NCBI RefSeq assembly: GCF_024679245.1
Contig: NC_090177.1
Coordinates: 23,261,950 to 23,325,949 of the forward strand
DNA: 64,000 nucleotides
Reading direction: 5' to 3'
Origin: Pseudorasbora parva
Lineage: Eukaryota; Chordata; Actinopteri; Cypriniformes; Gobionidae
Shown: positions 51,101 to 63,400 of the stretch, piece by piece
Position numbering within the stretch: the first letter of the stretch is position 1
Layout of the letters: every line of letters begins with the position of its first letter
Position numbers and translations under genes: made by a program
The notes under the pieces: model-generated
Seen by the model: only the letters and a program-made list of their open reading frames with translations
What the model was told of the DNA's origin: nothing
The model's database searches: none

Positions 51101-52410
51101 AGACTATTTAATAATATAACCGTTTTTGCAGTGATCATAGTTGTAATTAAATGCAATATAAGACGTTTGATTTAATTTAAGTATTGTGTGTTTTTGTCAC
51201 ATTTTTATTAGTGAAAAGATTGTAAAATAATTTTTAAGGCTGTCAATGTTAAAATGTGTAGGCCTATACAATATTAATAGCCTATTTCAAATGAAAAATA
51301 TTTATGATAATCATGATGTTATAGCTAATGTTTAACAATTTGCCTTTTTGCTTATGTCTATTACAAAGTTTTTCTTTTCCTCTTATAATATAAGGTGGTC
51401 TGTCACAAGGTGACACCCCTGATACAATGAGAAGGATGTGTTGAAGGAAATTTCATCGGAAATGTGTAAAGTCTTTTTTCTTCCGGCTTGCTTATGAGGG
51501 CTGAAAGACGGGCAATATTTGTGGCTTGACTCAAAAGTAGCCTACTTAAAACCGCAATGATTTCTCATGAAATAGCTAAAAGGTTTAGCACTCCCTGTGA
51601 CTCATCTCAAACTTGCATCTGATTCCTATCAGCCTTTTGATGTCAGCTGGAGGACACAAGATGCGGCAAGTCCGATCCCAAGACTGCATTTCAAAAGGTT
51701 GTTCTACTGCTCCGTTATGGTCAAATCCATATGTACACACACTGAGCCCATTAAGAGAAGATTTAAAGCTTTAAAAGGTAATATTTTATTATGTTCTAGG
51801 ATGGCGGGACTGTCACAGTTCCACTGCTGAAAATGTCCAGCATCAATAAAAGGCATTTTAATTTCACTAGGGTTAACCGCAGGAGTGATGTGAATGGGAA
51901 AAAAAAAAGACTTCTGATACGAGCCAAACGGTGTCCTGGTGTCTGCATTCGGTGTCTGGAGCCAAACATGAAGTGTGATAGAGCGTTTGTGTCACTGCGG
52001 CCTCTGTACCATCTGCTGCCACTCTCTCTCCCTTCCCCGAGTATAACACAGGAGCATTGCTGCTGCCAGGTATTAATGAACCAGGGATAAGTACAGTCTG
52101 ACCCTTTTTAGTCTGGGTTGATTTGATGAGAAAAATGGGTCAGTAGCTTTCTGTGCTGTTGTGTTTTAACTCTGTTGTCTTAATATCTTGCATTGCAAAA
52201 CGTGTGGTTCCATATTGGATTTATATATGTTACTTACCAAACTTGCAACAATAGTTGTCATTTATGTTTTAAAAGTGCTGTTATTAGCACTTTCATGAGT
52301 GTTTCCCAACCTTTGAATCTTATTTACAATTACACACAGACACATTAATAAGGGTCAAGGAGCCCTTCATCGAAACCAAACCAGAAATGTTTCTTTTTAC
52401 ATCATATTGT
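51101..52410. other. Non-coding DNA, nothing recognised
   Basis: Short open frames at 51.6-52.1 kb lack splice support or recognisable motifs. Confidence 0.45.
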
Positions 52411-52418
52411 GGATTATT

Positions 52419-52880
52419 CTAGCGGGGCGGGATAAACGGTTGTCTTTCAAACTCCCTCTGCACGCGATAGGATAGCTCTACAACCAACCAGAGCAACGAA
52501 GGTGAAACAGAGCTTGTTGATAGATTAAACATTCGCCGTATCCGGTCAGCAAAACTCTGAACACATCTCCCCTTTTTAAGAATGACTTCAGTGCCGTTCT
52601 CTGTTCTTTTCTCAGAGAAAAGCTTAACTCCAAGTCTTCCAGAGTCGCGGTCAAAGCTGATTGGAAAGACCGCCGTTCGCCAGTTTCTGTGTTTACTAGA
52701 AGCACGCAAACGCAACTCGGCCGTCGTCATTATGGCCCCGCCCACCGACTCTATACACGATGTGATTGGCCCGGCAAGAGTTAGGTGAATACAGCTCAGA
52801 AGGGTATTGAGAGTTGCTAGACGACACTCGCGGGCAGTTTAAATTTGCTGCCGCTAGGGTGCAACTAGATTTCTAGGCTA
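52419..52880 (-). mobile_element. RecQ-motif element, copy 2 (uninterrupted)
   Basis: 462 bp flanked by a perfect 8-bp target duplication GGATTATT (52411-52418 and 52881-52888). It is in the same orientation as copy 1 and closely matches it. On the minus strand the helicase-like frame reads RKEQRTALKSFLKRGDVF, then LLTGYGECLIYQ; the Walker lysine of motif I is Glu here, while copy 1 keeps Lys. The ends read CTAGCGG and TTTCTAGGCTA. It is too short to encode a full helicase or a transposase, so it is non-autonomous. Confidence 0.82.
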
Positions 52881-52888
52881 GGATTATT

Positions 52889-54520
52889 CAGCATTATGAT
52901 TAATTTAATCAAATTGGTTCAGTAGTTTTTCAAAGAAGTGGGTTTATTCCTTCATATATCATTTTGGATGTGAGCCTCGGCTATGTAATTTACATATTTG
53001 TTGCTTATAGGTTCAGAAAAATACATTTTCTGGAAAAACAACAGTTTTGCATTACTACCCTACTTTTTGGAAATAAATAAAGTTTGTGACTATTGGTTTT
53101 ATATTTAAAAATCATTTTCAAAGGGGTCTGTGTATTTACTACAGTTCTAAATTATTATTAATAATAATTATAATCTATTGCGAATCAGTTATGTTAGGAA
53201 TCACTGACCTATATGATGGTCCAACATTGCGGCTGTAATAAGCACAACAGAAAAAAAATAGTATTATTTAATTGATGTATATTGCATATATTTACTTATT
53301 CTATTGAGAATTAATTTTTTGCCACTATTGCCTTTTTAAGATTTGAACTCGATTCATAATTGATTACATTTACACAGTTATCGAACTAAGTTTAACCAAC
53401 ACTGAACTGACTCTAGGTTAATAATGACATTTTTTCTTTTTTTTAGAGGCACTTCCAATTTTTCTCATATTTGAAGTTGTCATTATTACAGTATCTTGTA
53501 ATAAGCAGGGAGAAAGCATTGGATATCCATAGCAAATATTGCAGTAGTTCACACCACAACTAATCAACTCAAATAATTCCTTATGAATGTAATTACTTGT
53601 GCTTGAAATGCAAACAATTTATTTTCTTCTTTTAGAGGTCAATGCATGACGAAAATGTGCTCTTTGCACAATTTAGCTCCTTAACGCCATTTTAAAATAG
53701 GAGGGCTAATGTTGCCCATATGTACCGCCCTGCTCAAGGGCACTGCTTGCACTACCACCCAGAAAAGTAGGAGGCTGGGTGAACTCGCGCCTGGTGCACC
53801 CCTGAGCGTTAAGTGGCAAATCCCAGTCATGGAAAAGAGCGTAATTACCACAAATGGCTGCCAGAGCACACTTGAAAGTGGAAAACGGTGAACATGACTG
53901 ATTAATGAAGAGGCTGTTTGTTTAAGTGTCCCGTTTAATTAGGCAGTCAATTTATCATAGTTAGCAGCAGTAATTACTCCACTCCTTCAATATGTGGCGA
54001 TGCTGTGATGGAGAAGGTCAGACCTTTGAATGATAGCTGAAGCACGAAGGGAGGTTGTAGTTCAGACAAACACAGTTTCTCTACCATATTCCCCTGATTC
54101 ATCAAGACTGACTTGCTACAATTATATAATGTCTGACTGGGTCGAAACCAACTGTAAGTCATGCAGCAGTTGTGTGTTAATCATTCGGGCGTGTGCTAAG
54201 TGTTTGTGTGGTAAAAGGGAAGATGATGCAGCATTTTTGACAACACAGTTTTGACTGTAAGTTATTGTAAGGGCATTTTTTTTGGGAGTTGTTGGCTCTG
54301 TATAAGCCCTGAAGCTTCATTTAATGAAAAAAACTGTATATATGGGGAAAAGTGATTAAGTTCCATTTCCAAATGATGAGATAATCAGACTTAACTGATT
54401 TTCACTGTCTATTAAACATATTATTATTATTATTCTCACATTAATTGGACTACTGTACTTTGGTTGTGCTGAATGTGTTTGATCAACTATAAAAACAACA
54501 TATAAGAGTCATTCTTTGGG
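52889..54520. other. Non-coding DNA, possible conserved block
   Basis: Mostly AT-rich. 53820-53990 is rich in homeodomain-like TAATTA/TTAATTAG sites, as conserved non-coding elements often are. That is suggestion only. Confidence 0.4.
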
Positions 54521-54975
54521 GAAATCGCTCTGGTGGTGTTATTTGTATTTGAGTCACTAAAGATCTGGATCATAAAAGAGATGTTTTGGAGGGAGTTTTA
54601 CCACAATGGTTGTTTTTTGTGTTTGATTCACTTAACATAGCTAATTCGAGTCATTCATTCAGGAGTCAGCTACTCTGGACATGCGCTGTAGATTCAGTAG
54701 CGTTGTAGAAAACTTGTCAGAATATTTCACTGTGGCGTTCGGCTCCCATTGGAACCCAGCATCATTCGGTTAATAGATTACGTGACCACATGCACAATAT
54801 TGTCGAATTGCTTTGGAAGAAATTAATAGCATGGGTGCAAATGACATTATTTAATGCGCGCAGTTTCATCTGGAAGATGTATTGTTTTAGAGCAAAATCT
54901 TTCATGTATCTTTCATACATGTATGGAATGATTGCCATTTATTTTTGAGTGACCTGTCCCTTTAAGAGCATAAAG
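54521..54975. mobile_element. DNA transposon fragment ending CCCTTTAAG
   Basis: The right end TGACCTGTCCCTTTAAGAGC resembles cyprinid MITE termini. The interior has CGGCTCCCATTGGAACCCAG. The left end is unclear. Confidence 0.4.
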
Positions 54976-55975
54976 CAGCCATTCTGTGTAAAATCCCTTT
55001 TCTAAATCATGGCTCTATAAAACATTTCCGTTTTTACAGTGTAGTCTGATGACTGTGCTACTGTGCAAAGTTCCACTTCTGAATCATACTGAAAATAAAA
55101 TATCACGGTACAGAGTTCAAATTCTGACGTAGGTATAAACAAATATTTCCTATAGTGGAGCTTATATAAGCCGGACTCATCAATTTACATTGTTAGGCTA
55201 AGGCACATTTTTATTATTAAGCTTCAATACATAGACCAGCAATGTCCTCAAATGCATCTCGTAACTGAAACTCGTATCTCGTCTAGAAATACCCCAGTAG
55301 ACTTTCATAGCAGATCTTTCTCTCTCATCAGTTCTTTCTCTTGTCTTGGTTTTGCGAGTGCTGATTGAGAACGTGCTTAAGAGCGGGAGGTAGAGGAAAG
55401 AGTTGCTGATGTGAACAGGCCTGCTTCCTGTGACAGAATTATTCACAGCCCTCTGCGGTTCACAGCTCTTCCCATCGGCTAGACATCACAACGCCTAGCC
55501 AGACACCACAACATGCTGTTTTTCTGCTATTTTCACTGCATTGACCACAAGCTGTAATTTAGCTGCATTAATCCATGCAAAAGATTGCGGTGGATGGGAG
55601 AGTGTGGGCAGGACATGCTGCGTGTCTCTCACCCTTACTCGGCGGGAAGATGTCTGGTCTCCCCTGCTCTGGGTTTGGAGCTGCTGGATATGACCAAGCT
55701 CTTGTGAAATGAGCAACTGCATGCTGTGCCACTTAGCTCTCTCTGTATGCCATGTTTCCTGAGGTCTGGAAAATCATGATAGATAGTTTTTTGACAAAGT
55801 TTGCTAACAGTCTGCACTCTCAAACTGCGATGTATCAAAACAGGCCCAAACCGTGAGGTTCAAGGTTTTACTGATTAACCAGTCAGTCTCTGCTGGTAGA
55901 TGGTACATGGCTGCGAAAAAAAAAAGTCTTTCCATTGAACGCCATTGTAAATTGTCCCTTTCGTCATTTAAACTT
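54976..55975. other. Non-coding DNA, nothing recognised
   Basis: A TATATAAG-like sequence near 55165 and AATAAAAATG on the minus strand near 55205 were noted without a supporting gene. Confidence 0.4.
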
Positions 55976-56524
55976 ATAGGGTTAGTTCACCCAAAAATTT
56001 AAATGTGATGTTTATCTGCTTAACCCCAGTGCATCCAAGATGTAGGTGTCTTTGTTTCTTCAGTAGAACACAAATGAAGATGTTTTAATTCCAACTGTGC
56101 AGTCTGCCAGTAATGCATGTGAATGGGTAACAATTCTATGAGTAAAAAAAAAACAAAAAAAACATGCTTAGACAACATACTCAAAAACCCTGCTGCTCAT
56201 GACGACACAATTATGTAGATATGAACCGATCGGTTTCTGTGAGAAACCGAACAGTATTTATGTTATTAATCCAGACGAATCTCAGTTCCCATCCGTCATT
56301 ACTTCCGTCTAGTAAGGTCAAACCGGCGCAATGTGCATATTATGTAGATGCCTCATTCAACCGATAAGAACTAATGAGGGATCTATATATACATCTATGA
56401 TCGCGCCAGTTTGACTAGACGAAAGTAATAGCGGGTAGGAACACTAGATGAGATTTGTCTGGATATGAGGTAAAAAATAACATAAATACTGTTCGGTTTC
56501 TCACAGAAACCGATCGGTTCATGT
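55976..56524. mobile_element. Foldback element with about 110-bp arms
   Basis: The left end reads AGGGTTAGTTCACCCAAAAA. The arms at 56222-56330 and 56402-56523 are inverted copies sharing GAACCGATCGGTTTCTGTGA and the GTTTGAC...CTAGAC segment, with small indels. The spacer is about 70 bp. The right terminal repeat is absent because another element begins at 56526. Confidence 0.8.
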
Positions 56525-56525
56525 T

Positions 56526-56926
56526 TTAAAGGAACTGTATGTAAGAAATGTATTCCAATTAATCTCAAAATGGTCCTGATATGTCACTAGACATCAAGAA
56601 ATTATATTAATTTCAAATACTTCTATCACTGACATTGGTAGTCTGGCTAGGAAATTGTCATTTAAAAGTTGTTGTTGCAGCCCTCAACTGATGTCGATGA
56701 TGTCATGTTGTGTTTTGGCCTGAAGCTCCGCCCTCCACCGATCTACCAATCATGAAGTCAGTAGTGTTTCGGCATCCTGGTTGCCAGCTCTGCTCTAGTT
56801 ACCACAGCTGCAGATCTACAAACGTTCCTGCTGGATCCTGCAGCCTATCTCGAGTCAGGGGGAGGGGGAGAGGGGATACACCTGCACTACCAGTTTTGAC
56901 CACAATCTTACATACACTTCCTTTAA
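56526..56926. mobile_element. MITE with TTAA ends
   Basis: Inverted ends of 20 bp with one mismatch: TTAAAGGAACTGTATGTAAG and, reversed, TTAAAGGAAGTGTATGTAAG. Both end in TTAA, which would fit a piggyBac-type or similar target. No ORF. Confidence 0.75.
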
Positions 56927-57456
56927 AGGTGTCCTAGAAAGAAAAATTGAATTAACCTTGCCATAGTTAAATAAACAGAGTTCAGTACATGGACATCACA
57001 TACAGGGAGTCTGAAACAACATTGCCTCCTACGTCTTATGTAAATCTTGTTTGTGAACAGAAAAAAGAAAAACAGGCTTTTTTGAACATAATGCCACATG
57101 TGACGCAATCGCTGGGATCCTTAATATGCCCCTAACATTTGCATGTCAGCCCATGTTCATTGTCAGGCGGAACTGCGTAGCCGAAGCATTGGGGTTCTGC
57201 AGGTAAACAAGCGTCACGCGAGGATAGCAAAAACGGCAGATCATGGAAATAAATGTCATGTTCCAGGCTGTGCAGTGGACGTGAGGACTTTTCATACCCT
57301 TCCCACAGATAAAAAAATGTCAACAGTCATGGTTGATGTTTATTTTGATCGACCCATTTCACCACAGAGATTTATTATAACCTGGGGCAATATCAAGCAG
57401 GATTCGCTCAGCATCTAAAACTGAAGAAAGGGCCGATTCCAACCATATTCCTGCAA
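56927..57456 (+). pseudogene. THAP-domain transposon relic
   Basis: A dispersed cyprinid repeat begins around AAAGGTGTCCTAGAAAG and continues into a THAP-type reading frame. At 57233-57235 the expected start ATG is ACG, followed by ADHGNKCHVPGC and FHTLPTDKK. After a frameshift or deletion a second frame (57379-57456) reads NLGQYQAGFAQHL then LKKGPIPTIFLQ. THAP domains are C2CH zinc fingers ending in an AVPTIF-like motif, so the C-x4-C start and the PIPTIF end are both visible. The central C-x2-H part is lost. No transposase catalytic domain remains. Confidence 0.65.
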
Positions 57457-59318
57457 ACAGTAGGGATTTTATCCACTTCTTAACCCATTTCTGATAAAAT
57501 TGAAAGTTTCTTAGTAAGACATTATTACAATAATATCCCCTGTGTTGTCTAGATCTAACGCAAGAAGCTAGTATTGGAAACTCCAAGTAGCCTACATAGC
57601 AGTTTGTCAAATGACAATGCTTTATATTATTTCTTGCCAGTGTTGTCATAAAATACAACAGTATGTATGTCGATCCCTTTTGACGGATTGAAATATAAAT
57701 TAGCCTATATTTCATCATTAACACATAACTCAGAGGCTAACTACGTTTACTACTACAGTTTAGTTGCTTACAGATTGCTCACTCGATCATTGTAGCTAAA
57801 CGATAGTCATTTGTCTTCATGTATATGATTAATCAACGGAGGAAGCATGGTGATGTTACCATATTCACCTGTGGTTCCTTACCTTAAATATGTAAATACA
57901 CAATGGTAAACAATCAGAAAGCTGTATTCCAGCCTTCCCGCTAAGATGCTTTGTTAAATAATTATGTATTTATATGCATTTCACAGTAGGGTTACTTTTT
58001 CTGGTGTAATGGTGCAATGCTCAATATTTAATAGTGTGCATTCTGCGCAAATTAGGGCTCTTTTGCATACAACTAGGCTACGTTGGAACGCACAGATGGT
58101 GCATAAATGGGAAGGCTAAGGGCAGGCTTTCTCCAGGTAGGACTTTCTCCATAGTCCTTTTCCCAGATCGGAAGCAAAGATGCAATTTATCAGCGTTCAG
58201 ATCAATGCCTAGGGATTGTTCAGTTTAATCTTCTGTAATAATAACCTTCCTATGTGATATAATCTGAGCGCAATTTTGCATCAGTCTACCACAAGCGCTT
58301 GATTTTAAAAATCCTCGTGTGGTGTACCTCACGTTTTACTGCGGTCCAATGAAAGTAATCATAGACAGAAGGACTGTGTTTTGCAGTCAGAGGTGTGGAC
58401 AGATATGGGTGTAACATGATATGCATGCAGGTGGGTGCCTGTAAGGCCTCTTAATGGGCTTGGCAGCAATATAAGCTTGGTCGTATCGGAGATGGTTAAG
58501 ATTAGCTCTCCTAAAATTTTCTCTTAATTTTTAAGGTTTTAAAATTGAGTGAATCTCTAACTGATGTCATTCTGAGGGCTGGTTTTAGCCTTATGTTATA
58601 GAACTGGAGACAACTGACTATATTCGACCTGTGATTTTTTTTTTTAGCTTGTTGTGGGGTGACAGTTCAGTCCTTGAACCTTGACATTAATTCCATTAGT
58701 TAAAATGTAATATCTGAAGTCTGCCATCTAAATGATTTAGAGAAGATATTTTCAGGTGTAATATCTGGTTATCACATATCTGTCATTGGCATTATGAAAT
58801 GTCATTATGAATTGTGAAAGGTTTATTAACATCTTTTGATTTATGTAAATAATTATTGAGTTTTATTGGGAAAAAAGGGGGTTGAATACAAGACTCTAAT
58901 ATAAGGCGGCAGTAAATTTCACTTTGGGGCAAAGATCAGTTATCTCATAGTGGACTGCATCATTCATTATGAGTTGTCCAGACATTATCTGACAGTCATT
59001 ACTCTCACAGTCATTCATCCCTAAGCTCATAATAATTTAGTTATATGACCAGACTAAATATTTGTAAATCACATGATTGTGATGAAGCTCTCTAGAACTT
59101 GGGAATAAATAGCCAGCATGAGGAAACAAAATGTAGCCAGTATTATGCAATACACATTGTCTGGCCAAAAAGAGTCACTGTTTGGTTTTAAATGGCATAA
59201 TTTAAAAGGCAAATTCTTAAGAGTCTATGATATGTTTATTATTACTGTAATGTTATGTGTTTGACAACAGCTCTTCTAACACTAACTGATTGAGTGATAG
59301 CTTTTATTTTTTTTAACA
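57457..59318. other. Non-coding DNA, nothing recognised
   Basis: May include the tail of the THAP-type repeat. No exon or named repeat is supported. Confidence 0.4.
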
Positions 59319-59605
59319 ACCATGGAAGAAACATTATGACCATATTTCAGGATGACAATGTTAAGATTCATCAGGCTCAAAAATTGTAAAAGAATGGTGA
59401 ATTACTTTCACACATGACACATCAAACACTCTTTTCTCCAAAAATGTATGCATCTATTGATAAATGTTGTGAAATTCCCATCAAGTGGTGCGTTCATTTT
59501 AGGTCAAGATCTTGTATTGACAATGCAGGAGTTGAGCACTCTAAAGTCTCCTCCAGCACATCCCAAAGACTTTCAATGAATTTAAGGTCTGGACTCAGAG
59601 GTGCC
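59319..59605. pseudogene. Tc1/mariner relic with internal inversion
   Basis: The first part (59319-59415) reads on the plus strand FQDDNVKIHQAQ, the segment around the second catalytic Asp of Tc1-like transposases. The next part (about 59416-59605) reads on the minus strand SPDLKFIESLWDVLEETL, the immediately following SPDLNPIENLWD block. The two halves of one ORF therefore lie in opposite orientation. Stops and frameshifts are present. Confidence 0.75.
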
Positions 59606-59761
59606 AAATTAATTATTATTTTAATTAATTTTTATTTTACATTATTTTAACATTTTTAAGCCTGATGGATCTGGACATTGTCTTCCTATACATGTACATG
59701 TTAATGTGTCTTCCTGTACATGTTATTTTAAGAAATGAAAAGTCCATCAGTTATGGTTAGA

Positions 59762-60446
59762 AGAAATGCAAAAACAATTGCAGTTTTTTTTGCGTATGGG
59801 GCTGTATAGCCACTGACCCCTGTCCACCACCGAAAGCGTCAACAGTGGGTACGTGAGCATCAGAACTTGACCACAGAGCAATGGAAAAGGTGCCCTGGTC
59901 TGATGAATCATCCTTTATATCACATGGATGGCCGAGTGCATGTGCGTTGATTATGGAACACATGGCACTATGGGAAGACGGCAAGCCAGCGGGGCAGGGT
60001 GATGCTTTGGGCAATGTTCTGCAGTGAAACCTTAGGTGTTGCCATCCATATGGATGTTATTTTGACACACCTACCTAAGCATTGTTGCAGAACATGTACA
60101 TCCTTTCATGAAAACTGTATTCCCTGGTGGCTGTGGCCTCCAGCAGGATAATGCACCCTGCCACAAAAATGGCTCAGGAATGGATTGAGGAACACAAGTC
60201 TGAGGTGTTGACTTGGCCTCCAAATTCCCTAGATCTCAATTCAATATAGCATCTGTGGGATGTGCTGAACAGAAGCCAGATCCATGGAGGCCCTTCCTTG
60301 CAACTTACAGGACTTAAAGGTTCTGCTGCCAACATCTTGGTGCCAGATACCTTCAGGGGTCTAGTGGAGTCCATGCCTAGATGGGCCAGGGTTGTTTTGG
60401 CAGCAAAAGGAGGACCAACATAAGGTTATGCCCGATTGGTGTATAC
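59762..60446 (+). pseudogene. Tc1/mariner transposase relic (C-terminal two thirds)
   Basis: Plus-strand DNA matching another fish Tc1-like family: fragments corresponding to LTTEQWKR, WSDES-like, then MLWAMFC, HALPTYLSIVAEH-like, the QQDNAPCHK box and LTWPPNSLDLN before LWDVL. The right end reads GGTTATGCCCGATTGGTGTA, its terminal repeat. Numerous indels break the frame, for example CAGCAGGATAATGCACCCTG is kept but its neighbours are shifted. The N-terminal DNA-binding domain and left terminal repeat are not seen. Confidence 0.88.
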
Positions 60447-63400
60447 ATTAATGTATAGTTTTTTTTGTTAACATGACCAGGGATTTTGAGTTGTTAGAAA
60501 GGGAAAATTTAAGTCTAATAAAATCTTAAAAGATTTTGTCACCAATAGATTAGAGGTATTCAATGTATTTCTGGATTTCTGAGGGGAGTGCATAATGTAT
60601 ACTAGACAGATTATTGTCCACAAACTATATCTGAAAGTGGAACAATGCCACCATAAATGTCAGTGTATTGTTCTTGTGATTTTATGACTTCGATTCTATC
60701 GGTTTTAATGTTATATAATAACTTGTTTCTCTGTTGTGTCTCTTTTCTTCCTGTATTCATGGCTGTAAAACTATTAAACATTATATCACTCTGGCTGTTC
60801 TAGGTTTCTTTGGTTCACTGAACTCAGTCCTTTGGACTGGATTGGATTTGATTGGGTGGATTGATTGCAAACACAGGATATGACATGGACAATGTCTCAA
60901 GAGTATAGCCTCCAAAAATGTATACTTTTTTACCCATATAACACATGTATAACACACAGTCAGATAAGGACCTATATCAAGTGCATAAACAAAAACAACT
61001 TATACATACTGAATGTAAAAGAACTGCCATCAAATTGCAAAAGAAAAGAAAAGTTTAAAGTCAGCTAAAATAATAATAAAAAAAAAAATCAAGATGCACT
61101 GAATCTGTTAAAACATTTATAAGTTTTATTTATCTGCCTTCTTAGGATTCCTCAATCAATTCATTATAAACAATATAACAAGAAAAAAATTATAAAAGAT
61201 TGACTGTTTTCCAACAAATGTTTGGTTAAAAAAAAATTGGATGGGGGTTAACTGTGCAAGTATATTTTTTCTGCACAGCAATAATTGAATCTTTGATGAC
61301 TGAATAAGTGCAATTCACATTTATGACACAAGGTGCTCTGATACACAATGATGAAGTGATGTTTCACTCATAGTTACCGCAGGCAGAAAACAAAAGAATA
61401 GGAAGTATCATCAGCAAAACTTGAAAATGGCTCAGAGATTTACTCCAGAGTAAGAAGTGAACGTACAAATATTAGTGTCACTGTCACCTGATGGTGATTC
61501 TGTCAGTGATAAGTTGTTGAAAAGGACAGTTTCGAGAATATGTTTAAGATTGTGAATATGAGCCAGATGCTGAATGTTCTGGAAAATGAGCTGACGAGGG
61601 CAGTGATGATGGTATAAATCATCTGCTCAAACTAAACTCCTCCAAGCTCCAAAAGGTAAAAACAAAATTGCTTTATTTTATTATTTTGTAATTGTTACTT
61701 TTATACCAGGACAATTGTATATTATTACGACAGGCAGAGATCCATCCACATCAGATTTAGATCTGGGTTTGCCAAAGACCCAAATATGCAATAATGATTA
61801 GCGGAACATTTGATGCATTTAACGGTTAAGTATTTTAGGCCTATTTTAAATATAATTAAATATAATTTATCAGTAAGAGTGGGAATGATGTCTACATTCA
61901 TATTAGCGTTTGCATGCGTCACAACAGCTAGAGATAAGGCCACAATAAGCTTGTCAATAAGCAGCAAACTTGTCAATCCATCTTGATAACAGGTTCAGGT
62001 TTAACAGGTTTAAGCACATTTAACAGGTTTAAGCACATTTTAAAATGTTGCCTTGTGAAAGTAAACCGAACCATGAAGAAAATTCAACAATCTTAAAAAA
62101 AAGTCAAATTTAATAAAGATAATATGCATTTCTAAAGTCTATCAAAGCTTGTGCAACAAAAACAAGGCAGGCTGTACAGGATTCCTGGAAACAGTTGCCT
62201 TTCCAGATAACAGCTGTGTCTGCCGTGTTTATGTTTTTCACAACAGTTTTTTTAAACCTAAAACAGAAAACCGTTGATTTACATGACAAAAGCATTTGTG
62301 GGGAAAACGCTAACTTTTGAAAACGATACTGTTATCTTATATGTAAACTACAAAAATCTGTTAAACAATGAGTCAAAGGGGCTTTATTAAATGAGTTAAT
62401 TTAAGATTAATGTTCAAACTTTCCCATTGCTCCTCCAGGTCATTTTAGCAGTTTAGAGTTTACCAATTCCAAAAATGAATGATTCATGATGTATTTTTCT
62501 AATATGTGTAGATATTAGTTTTTTTCTTTTGATATGCATCAGTTGTTTTTATTTTTTAATTTATTTAGACAAAATAATGCATATATGTATTTTTAAATCT
62601 TTTTTGTATTTTATTCTAGAATTTATTTTATTATGAATTTGAAAAATAATTATATAAAAGTATATAAAGTTATTTCAATGCAAAAGTACTGTTCTAACTG
62701 CAGTACCCACAAGTGCATACTTAAAGCTCTACATTTTTAAGTTAGAACAGTGATTTCTTTTGTTTATGATTTAGGATAAAAAAGAGATTGACCTATGACC
62801 TTTTTGTATTCATAAACAAGTGACAGGACATCAGATGGTCTGGGGAAATTTTACAGCTGATATGTTGTGCGGCAGGAGATGGTAAACAAATAATGACCTC
62901 AGGATAAAGGAACCGAGAAGAAGAAGTTCTTTCTGTTGTGTTTAATAGGCATTAGGGTAAACAGCCTAATTTAATAAACTTTAATGAGCAATATAGGCTA
63001 GGGCCAAAAAAACACATTTGAACACTCTCAGACACAACGCAGTTGAATTGTTGGAAATGAGGTAGAGGTTAGACTAGCTGTTCACAGACATTTTTTGTGA
63101 ATGATGACTCCAGAACGCAGGAGACAGTTGTTTTCTTTTATGGGATGAATATTACCCCAGCCTCACAATTTTTTTGTGTGTTGTTGTTGTTGTTAGGAAT
63201 GTGGCCACATGGAACCATGTACAGAGCCATGGGTTCACACACAAGTAGGACAAAAGCTATTTTATTCAAACGGAGGGGAAAAAAGATCAGCACATTATTT
63301 ACAGGATGACAAATGTTTGTGAATAGAGGCTATTGTGATGGTAATTAATTCAAGAGTATATGTGGCCAAGGTGAGATTATGCTTCTGAGAGAGAATAGAG

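Noticed and set aside
55198..55446. Possible LTR or promoter near 55.15-55.45 kb
   Set aside because: TATA-like and AATAAA-like sequences are present, but I found no paired LTR, primer-binding site or polypurine tract.
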